Assembly: GCA_945862325.1 (NCBI GenBank)
Contig: CAMAXZ010000021.1
Coordinates: 1 to 64,000 of the forward strand
Source of the DNA: Klebsiella pneumoniae
Lineage (GTDB): Bacteria; Myxococcota_A; UBA796; SXON01
DNA: 64,000 nucleotides
Direction: 5' to 3'
Shown here piece by piece: positions 16,045 through 24,196 of the stretch (positions within the stretch are counted from its first letter, which is position 1; every line of letters begins with the position of its first letter). The notes below the pieces were generated by a model. It did not search any database. It was given only the letters and a program-made list of their open reading frames with translations, and was not told the origin of the DNA. A program made the translations under genes and the position numbers.

Positions 16045-16712
16045 CAGCGGACCGTCGGGAGAGGCGGGAGTCCGGGCGGCAGGGGCGCGTCGGGCGAGCG
16101 CCACAGCGGCGCCACGATGCGCAGCGCGTGCAGGCAGTAACGCGGCGGCGGATCCGCCGGCGGCGCGTAGAGCGGGTCACCGTCGAGCGGCACGCCGGCG
16201 AACGCGGCGTGCACGCGGATCTGGTGGGTGACGCCGGTGCGGATCTCCGCCTCCCACCAGCCGCCCTGGAGGCGCCGAAGGCGCGTGCGCGCCGCGTACC
16301 AGCGCCCCCGGTGGCTCGTTCGGCCCGTCGGCCGCTGCGCGACCATGCGGTCGGCACGGCGCGGGTGATGGGCGATCGGCACGTCGACGAGCCGCTCTTC
16401 GAACGCCGGGTCTGCGGACGATCGGAACAGGTAGAGCTTGCGCAGCGCGCCGCTCCGGAACTCCTCGCGGAGCGCGTCGAGGTCCGCCGGCGCGCGCGCC
16501 GCCACCACCAGGCCCGAGGTCGCGGTGTCGAGTCGATGCGCGAGGCCCCCTTCGAAGCCCGCGGGCCACGCGTGGGCGATTCGCCCGGGATCGAGCGCGA
16601 CCAGCCGCCGGAGGACACAGTCGCCCGACGGGTCGGCGTGGGGCGGAAATACCGGGATCCCAGCGGGCTTGTTGAGCCAGATACGGGCGCCGTCCTCTCC
16701 GAGCGTCACCAT
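16044..16712 (-). CDS. RluA-family pseudouridine synthase
   Basis: This 222-residue protein contains the family signature HRLDTATSG (residues 59-67), with catalytic Asp62, and the second conserved block RTGVTHQIRVHAAF (about residues 158-171). It lacks an N-terminal S4 domain and is short, like TruC/RluC-type single-domain members. It isomerises uridine to pseudouridine in rRNA or tRNA; the target site cannot be told from sequence. The ATG has TACACG 6 bases upstream, and only 44 bases separate it from the divergent membrane-protein start. Confidence 0.92.
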   Translation of the reverse strand: MVTLGEDGARIWLNKPAGIPVFPPHADPSGDCVLRRLVALDPGRIAHAWPAGFEGGLAHRLDTATSGLVVAARAPADLDALREEFRSGALRKLYLFRSSADPAFEERLVDVPIAHHPRRADRMVAQRPTGRTSHRGRWYAARTRLRRLQGGWWEAEIRTGVTHQIRVHAAFAGVPLDGDPLYAPPADPPPRYCLHALRIVAPLWRSPDAPLPPGLPPLPTVR

Positions 16713-16744
16713 GAGGGGCGTGTATCGCGCAGGTGACGCTTCGG

Positions 16745-16750
16745 TATACT
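16745..16750 (+). promoter_or_regulatory. -10-like box TATACT, leaderless arrangement
   Basis: TATACT lies exactly 6 bases before a GTG at 16757 and selects that codon over the in-frame GTG at 16733. The divergent RluA-type gene has TACACG (16724-16719) 6 bases before its own ATG in the same short gap. Confidence 0.5.
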
Positions 16751-16756
16751 GCCGGG

Positions 16757-18562
16757 GTGTTCCTCCGGCTGCTGCTGCTCCAGTCCGCGGTGCTCGCGGT
16801 GCTCCTCACGTGGCCGGCCCCCATTCGGTTCTGGTCCGAGGCCGTCGGCACCCTCGAAGGCGACGGGCTGAAGCACGTGTGGAACCTCTGGTGGATGCGC
16901 GCGGAGCTGTTCGACGGGGCCCCCGGCATACGGACGCTGTTCGTGAACTACCCCTTCGGCATGGACCTCTTCCCGATCGAGCCGCTCAACGGGATCCTGT
17001 CGTTCCTCATCCCGCTCCCGCCGGTCCCCCTGTCGAACCTGCTGGCGCTGCTCAACGTCGCGCTCGTGGGCGTGTGCGCGGGCTGGCTCGGCCGCCTCGT
17101 CACGGGGCACGATCGCGCGGCGCTCGCCGCCGCGGCGCTGATGCAGGGGTCCTCGTTCGTGGCGTTCACCCTGCACGTCGGGGTCGGGGAGCTCCGCGAG
17201 GTGTGGTGGATCCCCCTGGGCCTCGGCTGTCTGCTCGAGGCCCGCCGGACCTTGGACTGGCGGTGGTTCCTCGCCCTTGGCGGCGCGCTCGCTCTTTCGA
17301 CGCTGTCGTGCTTTTACCACGGATTTTTCCTTGCCACCTCCGTGGCGGTCGTGGCCCTGGCCACCCTGCGCCCGGCGCCGCGCCTGCTCGGTGGCTACGT
17401 GTTGGCCGCGGGCCTCTCGCTGGCCATCGTCGTCCCGGTCATCAAGACGTTCTCGCAGAGCTACGCGCCCGCGGAGCAGCGGCGGGAGACCTCGTTCGCG
17501 GCCTGGATGGGCGCGCGGTTCGAGCCGGAGAGCTTCCGTGGCGCGTCCCTCGAGCTCGACCAGCTCGTGAGCCCGCGCCGCACGCTCCGCGAGGGCGCGG
17601 AGCGGCAGCTCTACGCGTACGGCGGCGGGCGCTACGTCGGCGTCCTGGCGATCCTCCTCGCCCTCGCGGGCGTCGTCGCCGCGCCGCGCCTCGCCGCGCC
17701 GTGGGTCCTCATGACCGCCACCGGCGTCGTGCTCGCGATGGGCACGGTGCTCTGGGTAGACGGCGAGCCGGCCTCGCCGCGCGTGATCCTCCCGTTGACC
17801 TGGATCAACCGCGCCCTGCAATTCTACGCCGAGCCCCTGAACTTCCCGTCGCGCTACATCGTGGTCGCGTCGGCCGGGTTCGCGGTCCTCGGGGCGCTCG
17901 CCGTCCGGCGGTGGCCGGCCCTCGTGTGGGTGGTGCCGTTTGCCCTCGTCGACGTCGCCCTGAACGACCTCGTGCCCTGGCCGCGCGACACCTTCGCGCT
18001 TCCGGACACCCGCGGGCTGAAGGCCCCCACCGGCGCTGTGGCCGACATGACGCCGATGACGCGGAGCGGGGGCAAGCACCCCGACGCCGTGGGCGACAAC
18101 GGCGCGAGCGTGAGCGGATGGATCGACGCCCAGTCCCGGGCCCGCGCGATCTCGGCGCAGATCGAGGTGGGACGTCCCATCTCGACGGTGCCGATCGAGC
18201 GGGCGGAGATGTGGGCGCTCGAGGGCCTGCACTGGACGGCGGTGTCGCCGCTCGCGTCCGCGCTCGCCGGCCACCCGGCGACCGACGACGACCTGCGCCG
18301 GAGCGTGTGGGCCCTCCGCGACCGCGGCTTCGGTTCGGTGCTCGTCACACACTCCTGCGACGTGCGGGTCGAGGCGCGTCCGTCCGCGGTCCTCGACCCC
18401 CTCTGCGGTCCGCCGGCGCGCAGCGCGTGCGCCACGGTGTGGACGCTCCCGGACCTCACGCCGCCCGGCGACCCGGACGAAGCGCGCCGGGCCCTCGACG
18501 CCGCGGCGGCCAAGCTCGTGGCTCCGCGCATGGGCCCCGCGAACCCTCCTCCGCCGCGCTGA
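16757..18562 (+). CDS. Polytopic membrane protein, glycosyltransferase-C-like
   Basis: This protein of about 601 residues has a hydrophobic N-terminus and some ten predicted membrane segments up to about residue 400, then a soluble C-terminal domain. The early loop DGLKHVWNLWWM and the phrase LFVNYPFGMDLFPIEPLN resemble GT-C-type or GtrC-like integral membrane proteins that act on lipid-linked sugars. No metal-binding DxD can be assigned with confidence. I chose the GTG at 16757 because of the TATACT box; a GTG at 16733 is the alternative. Confidence 0.8.
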   Translation: MFLRLLLLQSAVLAVLLTWPAPIRFWSEAVGTLEGDGLKHVWNLWWMRAELFDGAPGIRTLFVNYPFGMDLFPIEPLNGILSFLIPLPPVPLSNLLALLNVALVGVCAGWLGRLVTGHDRAALAAAALMQGSSFVAFTLHVGVGELREVWWIPLGLGCLLEARRTLDWRWFLALGGALALSTLSCFYHGFFLATSVAVVALATLRPAPRLLGGYVLAAGLSLAIVVPVIKTFSQSYAPAEQRRETSFAAWMGARFEPESFRGASLELDQLVSPRRTLREGAERQLYAYGGGRYVGVLAILLALAGVVAAPRLAAPWVLMTATGVVLAMGTVLWVDGEPASPRVILPLTWINRALQFYAEPLNFPSRYIVVASAGFAVLGALAVRRWPALVWVVPFALVDVALNDLVPWPRDTFALPDTRGLKAPTGAVADMTPMTRSGGKHPDAVGDNGASVSGWIDAQSRARAISAQIEVGRPISTVPIERAEMWALEGLHWTAVSPLASALAGHPATDDDLRRSVWALRDRGFGSVLVTHSCDVRVEARPSAVLDPLCGPPARSACATVWTLPDLTPPGDPDEARRALDAAAAKLVAPRMGPANPPPPR

Positions 18563-18570
18563 AATCAGTG

Positions 18571-18576
18571 TAGACT
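18571..18576 (+). promoter_or_regulatory. -10-like box TAGACT, leaderless arrangement
   Basis: TAGACT lies 7 bases before the ATG at 18584 in the 21-bp gap after the upstream gene. There is no Shine-Dalgarno sequence. Confidence 0.4.
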
Positions 18577-18583
18577 TCCGCGC

Positions 18584-19852
18584 ATGCTCGCCTCCATCCT
18601 CTTCTGCGCCGCCGCCTCCGCGTTCGAATCCGAGCCGCAGACCGTCTACATCCAGGACGAAGCGGACGTCTTCTCGGTCGCGGAGTTCTCCTCCGGGTAC
18701 CTGCCGAGCGGCTCGCCGATCGCGGTCGAGTTCCGCGTCGAGGCCAACGGTGGCGCGGCGGTCAGCATGAAGGGCGACAGCAACGTCAGCTGGCCGTCGG
18801 CGCTCGAGCTCGCGTTCGAGCCCGAAGCCGGCACCGGCATCTACGTGCTCGAGGCGTCGATCGACGCGGTGACCAGCATCATCGTCGATCTCTCTGACTG
18901 GGGGTACTACGGCGAGTTCGAGATCGACCGCCAGACGGTCCTGATGGATGGCACGTCCTTCTTCGATCCGTTCGCGCTCGACGCGCGCGTCGAAGTGGCG
19001 GACACGCTCGCCACCTTCCCGATCGTCACGTACAGCTTCGAGGTCTTTCCTACCGTCTCGGTGAACTTCGACGCGGAGCTCGCGCCCGTGGTCACGACCG
19101 GGTTCGAAGGCGTGCACTGGAGCGCCGACGGGTACACGATCAACGCCGAAGGCGCCACGGTGCAGCTGCCTCCGGAGCGTGTCGGCAACTACCTCATCGA
19201 CGCGGTGTACCGCGCCGCCTGGGACGCCCGCCTCGACCTCGTCGTCAGCCCGACGATCTCGCTCAGCGCTCCGTTCATCGGCGACATCGACATCATCGAT
19301 CTCGACATTCCAATCGAGATCATCGGCGACGTCTTCGAACAGGACTTCCCTTCGATCAGCCTCGGGTTCCCGCTCCCGCTGCTCGAGCCGGGCCTCGAAC
19401 AGGCCAACTTCGGCGACGTCGTGGTCGGCTCGATCTCGAACATCCAGGTCCCGCTCGCCAACGCGGGCGAGCTCGAAGCGTACGGCACCGCGGCCGTGCA
19501 AGGCGACACGGTGTTCTCGGTGTACCCGACGACCTTCAACGCCCTCCCGGGCACCGAGGACGGCCTCGTCGTCACCTTCAACCCTCCGCAGGCCGGCACG
19601 TTCACGGGTAACCTCGTCCTGACGAGCAACGATCCGACGTACCCGGACCTCGTCATCCCGCTGACCGGCGACGGCGTCACGGTGGACGACGGCGGGGACG
19701 ACACGGGGACCGACGGCATCGGCGACGCCGACAGCGACGAGAAGAAGGTCGAGACCTGCGGGTGCGCCGCGGTGGAAGGGGCGCCGAACGCGTTCGTCCT
19801 CGCGTTGTTCGCGCTCGGGGCGGTCGTCGGCCTTCGGCGGTCGCGCGCGTGA
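18584..19852 (+). CDS. Secreted protein with ASH-like domain and MYXO-CTERM-like tail
   Basis: This 422-residue protein has a signal peptide (ILFCAAASAFES) and a long beta-rich body. Residues about 285-370 (LEQANFGDVVVGSISNIQVPL ... FNPPQAGTFTGNLVLTSNDPTYPDLVIPLTGDG) form an ASH/choice-of-anchor-D-type Ig-like domain. An Asp/Gly-rich linker precedes CGCAAVEG, a hydrophobic segment and RRSRA, the pattern of MYXO-CTERM sorting signals that anchor proteins to the cell surface. The last four bases overlap the PP2C start. Confidence 0.88.
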   Translation: MLASILFCAAASAFESEPQTVYIQDEADVFSVAEFSSGYLPSGSPIAVEFRVEANGGAAVSMKGDSNVSWPSALELAFEPEAGTGIYVLEASIDAVTSIIVDLSDWGYYGEFEIDRQTVLMDGTSFFDPFALDARVEVADTLATFPIVTYSFEVFPTVSVNFDAELAPVVTTGFEGVHWSADGYTINAEGATVQLPPERVGNYLIDAVYRAAWDARLDLVVSPTISLSAPFIGDIDIIDLDIPIEIIGDVFEQDFPSISLGFPLPLLEPGLEQANFGDVVVGSISNIQVPLANAGELEAYGTAAVQGDTVFSVYPTTFNALPGTEDGLVVTFNPPQAGTFTGNLVLTSNDPTYPDLVIPLTGDGVTVDDGGDDTGTDGIGDADSDEKKVETCGCAAVEGAPNAFVLALFALGAVVGLRRSRA

Positions 19853-20613
19853 CCGTCCCGCCGACGCTGCCGTTCACGGCCGCGGCGGCGGCGAGCCGGA
19901 CGGGGCCCAAACATCCCGAGTGTGAGGACCGGTACCGCATCCTCGACGCGTCGCACCCGGCCATCGCGCAGCGCGGAAAAGGGTGCTTGTACGCGGTCTG
20001 TGACGGTGTGAGCACCGTGCCCCGCGGGAAGTGGGCGGCGGACGTGACCTGCGCGAGGCTGGACGCGTTCTTCGATCGCGACGTCGCGCCGCGGGTCGAG
20101 TCGCTCGCGAGCATCGTCGCGGAGATCGACTGGGAGCTCCGCGAGACGGGGCCGGGCCAGGCCGCGTGCACCCTGTCCTTGTTGTGGTTGGCCCACGGGT
20201 TTGCGCACGTGGTCCACGTGGGGGACTCCCAGGTGTACCGGGTGCGGCACGGCGCGACGACGCGCATCACCCAGAACCATCGCGGCGGCCGCGCCCTGGG
20301 CGCGTACGTCGGGATGGGCCCGCGTGTGTCCGACGTCCTCCAGGTGTGGCGTGAGCCGGTGTTCGTGGGGGACCTGTACCTGATGGTGACCGACGGGGTC
20401 ACCGAGGTGCTTGGCGTCGACGAGCTGCTCGACGCGTGGTGGGCCTTTGGGGGCTCGCCGCGTCGCGCGGCCGGCGCGATCATCGGCGAGGTCGAGCGCC
20501 GCGCCGGCAAGGACGACGCGACCGCTCTGGTGGTGGATGTGCTCGCGATCGAGTCGGACACCGACGACGAGACCACGTTCAACGGGCGCACGGACTTCCA
20601 GCCCGACGTTTGA
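19849..20613 (+). CDS. PP2C-family Ser/Thr protein phosphatase
   Basis: This 254-residue protein has the PP2C metal-binding motifs in order: CEDRYRI (about 25-31), YAVCDGVS (48-55), VVHVGDSQVYRVR (about 117-129), LMVTDGVTEV (about 179-188) and GKDDATALVV near the C-terminus. It dephosphorylates Ser/Thr phosphoproteins in a metal-dependent way and could oppose the Ser/Thr kinase near 58-59 kb, although they are not adjacent. The GTG start overlaps the preceding stop codon (GTGA). Confidence 0.92.
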   Translation: MTVPPTLPFTAAAAASRTGPKHPECEDRYRILDASHPAIAQRGKGCLYAVCDGVSTVPRGKWAADVTCARLDAFFDRDVAPRVESLASIVAEIDWELRETGPGQAACTLSLLWLAHGFAHVVHVGDSQVYRVRHGATTRITQNHRGGRALGAYVGMGPRVSDVLQVWREPVFVGDLYLMVTDGVTEVLGVDELLDAWWAFGGSPRRAAGAIIGEVERRAGKDDATALVVDVLAIESDTDDETTFNGRTDFQPDV

Positions 20614-20617
20614 GCGT

Positions 20618-20632
20618 GGGGCCGCCGGCCCC
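20618..20632 (+). terminator. GC hairpin after the PP2C gene
   Basis: GGGGCC-GCC-GGCCCC forms a perfect 6-bp stem four bases after the phosphatase stop. There is no T-run, so termination activity is uncertain. A second small hairpin (GGTCC-G-GGACC) lies near 20669-20679. Confidence 0.35.
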
Positions 20633-20689
20633 GACAAACAACGACGGTCGCGTCGGGGCCGCGGCACGGTCCGGGACCAGCTTGGTGGC

Positions 20690-21289
<600 letters not shown>

Positions 21290-21295
21290 GCGGCG

Positions 21296-21784
21296 TCAGT
21301 CCTCGGCGAGCGCGCTCACCGGCGGGAGCACGCGGAGCTCGTCTCCGCGCCGGACCCGTCCGCCCTGCCGCACGCGCGCGGTGATGCCACCGTAGCCGCG
21401 GAGCGCCTGAAACGCGCCGCGGCCCAAGGTCTCTTCCATGCGGCTGCACGGGTGGCACAGGCCGGTCCACTCGAGCACGACGTCCGGTCCGATGCGGAAC
21501 GCGCGCTGCCTGAGCGAATTGAGGTTGACCCCGGCGATGAGGACGTTTCGCCGCAGGTGCTCGGGCGCCACGTCGCGCCCCAACAGGCTCGCGACGAAGG
21601 CGAGGGCCTCGGCCTGCACGAGAGTGACCTGGCGATCGCCCGCCGCGCCGTGATGGTCGCCCACGAGCCCGTGCGCATCGATGTCGACGACGTCCATTGG
21701 CTCGATGTGGGCCCGGCGGGCAGGGGAACGGCCGATCCACGTGACCCGGCCGATCTGCGGCACTTCCGACAACAGGGCGTGCAT
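21296..21784 (-). CDS. MOSC domain protein
   Basis: This 162-residue protein matches the MOSC fold of molybdenum-cofactor sulfurase C-termini and YiiM/YuaD-type proteins: GLVGDHH (about residues 38-44), the histidine-rich turn, VTLVQAEAL, LRRNVLIAGVNLNSL, and the conserved Cys in LEWTGLCHPCSRMEE (Cys near residue 113). Stand-alone MOSC proteins are thought to carry sulphur for pyranopterin cofactors or metal-sulphur chemistry. The ATG shares a base with the upstream stop (TGATG). Confidence 0.9.
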   Translation of the reverse strand: MHALLSEVPQIGRVTWIGRSPARRAHIEPMDVVDIDAHGLVGDHHGAAGDRQVTLVQAEALAFVASLLGRDVAPEHLRRNVLIAGVNLNSLRQRAFRIGPDVVLEWTGLCHPCSRMEETLGRGAFQALRGYGGITARVRQGGRVRRGDELRVLPPVSALAED

Positions 21785-22557
21785 CACGGGACCTCCGTAC
21801 AACCGAACGACGCGTAATACGCCGGCTGGTCGCCCCACACCCAACAGTCGCTGCTGGCGGGATCCGCGAGGAAGTACGTGATGTCGCGCGCCGCCGCGAT
21901 GTCGTCGCTCATCAGCGTCGCGCCGTCGTCGACGTCGTCGACGCCGTCGACGTGGCTCAGCCGGCCGCCGCTCGCGCCCAACGAGTGACACACGTCGAAG
22001 CCGTAGTCGGGGTAGCCGTACGGCTCGTCGCCGGGGATGCACGACTCTCCGAACCACCCGACCTCGCCGACGCCGGTCTCTGCCATGCCGAGCTCGTAGC
22101 GCGCGGCAGCGCCGACGATCGTGAACGTGGCCCCGTCGTCGTCCCAGCGGACGGTGACCTCGAACGGGGCGTCCACGCCTTCGTCGACATCGCCGTCGCA
22201 GTCGTCGTCGGCGCCGTTGGCGCGCTCCTCGGCGTCCGGGTGGGCGTCACGGTCGGTGTCGTCGCAGTCCGTACGGTCCGTGGCCCAGCCCGCGGGCGCG
22301 TCGCACCACCGCGCCGGCACCGCCGGGTCGCCGTAGCCGTCGCCGTCGGTGTCCGCGTAGTACACGTCCCCGGTGTCCTCGTCGACGGACCCGTCGCAGT
22401 CGTTGTCGACGCCATCGCACACCTCCGCGACACAATCGCTGGATGTGTCGCGTGTATCGGTGTCCGTGTCGGCGGCGGAGTCCTCGACGGGCGCCGCGGA
22501 GTCCACGGTGTCGAGGGGCTTGTCGGGCGTCTCGCAGGCGAGGAGGAGGATCCACAT
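21784..22557 (-). CDS. MopE-like Cys/Asp metal-binding lipoprotein
   Basis: This 257-residue protein has a lipoprotein signal (MWILLLAC) and a Thr/Asp linker. It then carries MopE-type repeats: CDGVDNDCDGSVDEDTGDVYYADTDGDGYGD and DCDDTDRDAHPDAEERANGADDDCDGDVDEG (residues about 50-125, each read here in parts). These repeats are known in surface copper-binding proteins and in many Myxococcota surface proteins. The C-terminal half is a separate beta-type domain with four more Cys. It is divergent from the DUF692 gene and overlaps the MOSC gene start by one base. Confidence 0.85.
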   Translation of the reverse strand: MWILLLACETPDKPLDTVDSAAPVEDSAADTDTDTRDTSSDCVAEVCDGVDNDCDGSVDEDTGDVYYADTDGDGYGDPAVPARWCDAPAGWATDRTDCDDTDRDAHPDAEERANGADDDCDGDVDEGVDAPFEVTVRWDDDGATFTIVGAAARYELGMAETGVGEVGWFGESCIPGDEPYGYPDYGFDVCHSLGASGGRLSHVDGVDDVDDGATLMSDDIAAARDITYFLADPASSDCWVWGDQPAYYASFGCTEVP

Positions 22558-22577
22558 GGGCGCGCGCGTAACGAGCC

Positions 22578-22583
22578 TATACG
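22578..22583 (+). promoter_or_regulatory. -10-like box TATACG before the DUF692 gene
   Basis: TATACG lies 8 bases before the ATG at 22592 in the 34-bp gap between the divergent starts, consistent with a leaderless transcript. Confidence 0.35.
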
Positions 22584-22591
22584 TCGCCGCC

Positions 22592-24190
22592 ATGAGCTCG
22601 TTCATCGAACGCGTGCGCCGGCTGCCCACCCTCGGGGTCGGCGTGTCCACCGAGTACGGCGCGCACGACGACGCCGCCGCGCTGGATCTCGAAGCCGTCG
22701 CTTCCGCGGGCCTCGCCGACTTTCTCGAGGTCGGGGTCGAGGTGTCGAAGGGCGTCGACGGGCACGCGCGACGCTGGGTCGAGCGAGGGTTGCCGACGAC
22801 GTACCACTTCCTCGACGTGAACCTGGACGATCCGCGCGATTTCGACGCGGCCTGGCTGGATGGGCTCCGCCGGGAGGTGGCCGTCGTGCGTCCGGCCTGG
22901 CTCTGCGGGGACGCCGGGATGTGGCACTTCGGACGCCGCGATCGTGGTCAGATGCTGCTCCTGCCGCCCGTGCTGGAGCCCGCGGCGGCCCAGCAGCTCG
23001 CCTGGGGCGTCGACGCGCTTCGCGCAAACACGGGGCTCGAGGTGCTGCCGGAGAACCCGCCCGGCACCGCCTTCCTCGGGTCGATGCACCTCCTCGACTT
23101 CTTCGCCTTGGTCGCCGATCGTGCGGACACGGGGCTCCTGCTCGACGTGGCGCATCTCGCGATCTACCAACACGCGACGGGCCGAGGGCCCCGCGACGGG
23201 TTCGACGGCTTCCCCTGGGACCGCGTGGTCGAGGTGCACCTCGCCGGCGGCGCGATGCGCTCGAAGGGAGATTTTTCCTGGATCGAAGACACGCACGGCG
23301 TCGAGGTCCTCGACAGCGCGTGGCGCATCTTCGAGGAGGCGGTGGCCCGCGCGCCCAACCTTCGCGCGGTCGTCGTCGAGTGTGAGCGCAACCCGCTCCA
23401 GCGCGCCGCGCCGCTCCTCGAGCGCGTCCGCGCCCTCGTCCCCTCGCTCGTCCCGGCGCCCGGCGACGCGCCGATCCCACCGCCGCGCGTCGGCCTTCCT
23501 CCGCCCGAGGTCGCGGTTGCGTCGGCGCAGGCGGCGGCCGTGCTCGCGTGCTTCGACGGAGTGTGGCCCGCGCCCGAGGGCGCGCGCCGGGACGCCTTCG
23601 ACACGGATCCGCATCGCGTCGGGCGCGCGTTGCAGGCGCTCGCCGATGAGTACCCCGTGAGCTTCGCGCATGTCGGCCTCGCGCGCGCGCGTCAGTTCTT
23701 CCGCAGCGAAGCGTTCGAATCCGTCGTCCGTGACGGAGGGTCGATGGCCGTTGCGTTCGGCGCCTGGGCCCCCGCCGCGGACATGGGGGTGCTCGAACAC
23801 GCCATGGCGCGGGCCCGCCGCCCCGGGCCGCCTCCGCCGCCCGGCCGCGTCGAGTTCGCGCCGGGGGTGGCGTTCTGCGAGGTCGCGGAGGACACCCTGG
23901 CCCGCTGGGATGCCGCGCGCGACGCGCTCGCCGGGCGGTTGCGGCCCGGCCCGTCGGTCCTCGTCACCGTCCCTCGCGAGTCCGTTCCGGTCGGCGTGCT
24001 CGTCACCGGTGGCACCACGCGGACGCCGAGGGGCGAGGAGCTCCCGGCGGCGCTGACGGCGGTCCTGCGGCTCGTGCCGACCACGGTCGAGGCCCTCGTC
24101 GCGGCCGCGGGCGCCGCCGGGGCGGATCCGGGCGAAGACGCGGCCGTCGTCGACGGGCTCCTGGCGGAGGGCGTCCTGGTCGCGGGCTGA
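22592..24190 (+). CDS. DUF692 family enzyme fused to a DUF2063-like C-terminal domain
   Basis: This 532-residue protein has an N-terminal DUF692 TIM-barrel (residues about 12-285): LGVGVSTEYG, LPENPPG, LLLDVAHLAIYQH, VVEVHLAGG and EDTHGVEV supply the conserved His, Asp and Glu residues that hold two or three irons in MbnB, TglH and related enzymes, which oxidise cysteines in ribosomal peptides. The C-terminal 240 residues contain ALADEYPVSFAHVGLARARQFF, recalling DUF2063-type partner proteins that are normally encoded separately and recognise the precursor peptide. No precursor peptide gene is evident next door. Peptide modification is inferred from family membership. Confidence 0.82.
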   Translation: MSSFIERVRRLPTLGVGVSTEYGAHDDAAALDLEAVASAGLADFLEVGVEVSKGVDGHARRWVERGLPTTYHFLDVNLDDPRDFDAAWLDGLRREVAVVRPAWLCGDAGMWHFGRRDRGQMLLLPPVLEPAAAQQLAWGVDALRANTGLEVLPENPPGTAFLGSMHLLDFFALVADRADTGLLLDVAHLAIYQHATGRGPRDGFDGFPWDRVVEVHLAGGAMRSKGDFSWIEDTHGVEVLDSAWRIFEEAVARAPNLRAVVVECERNPLQRAAPLLERVRALVPSLVPAPGDAPIPPPRVGLPPPEVAVASAQAAAVLACFDGVWPAPEGARRDAFDTDPHRVGRALQALADEYPVSFAHVGLARARQFFRSEAFESVVRDGGSMAVAFGAWAPAADMGVLEHAMARARRPGPPPPPGRVEFAPGVAFCEVAEDTLARWDAARDALAGRLRPGPSVLVTVPRESVPVGVLVTGGTTRTPRGEELPAALTAVLRLVPTTVEALVAAAGAAGADPGEDAAVVDGLLAEGVLVAG

Positions 24191-24196
24191 CGCGGT

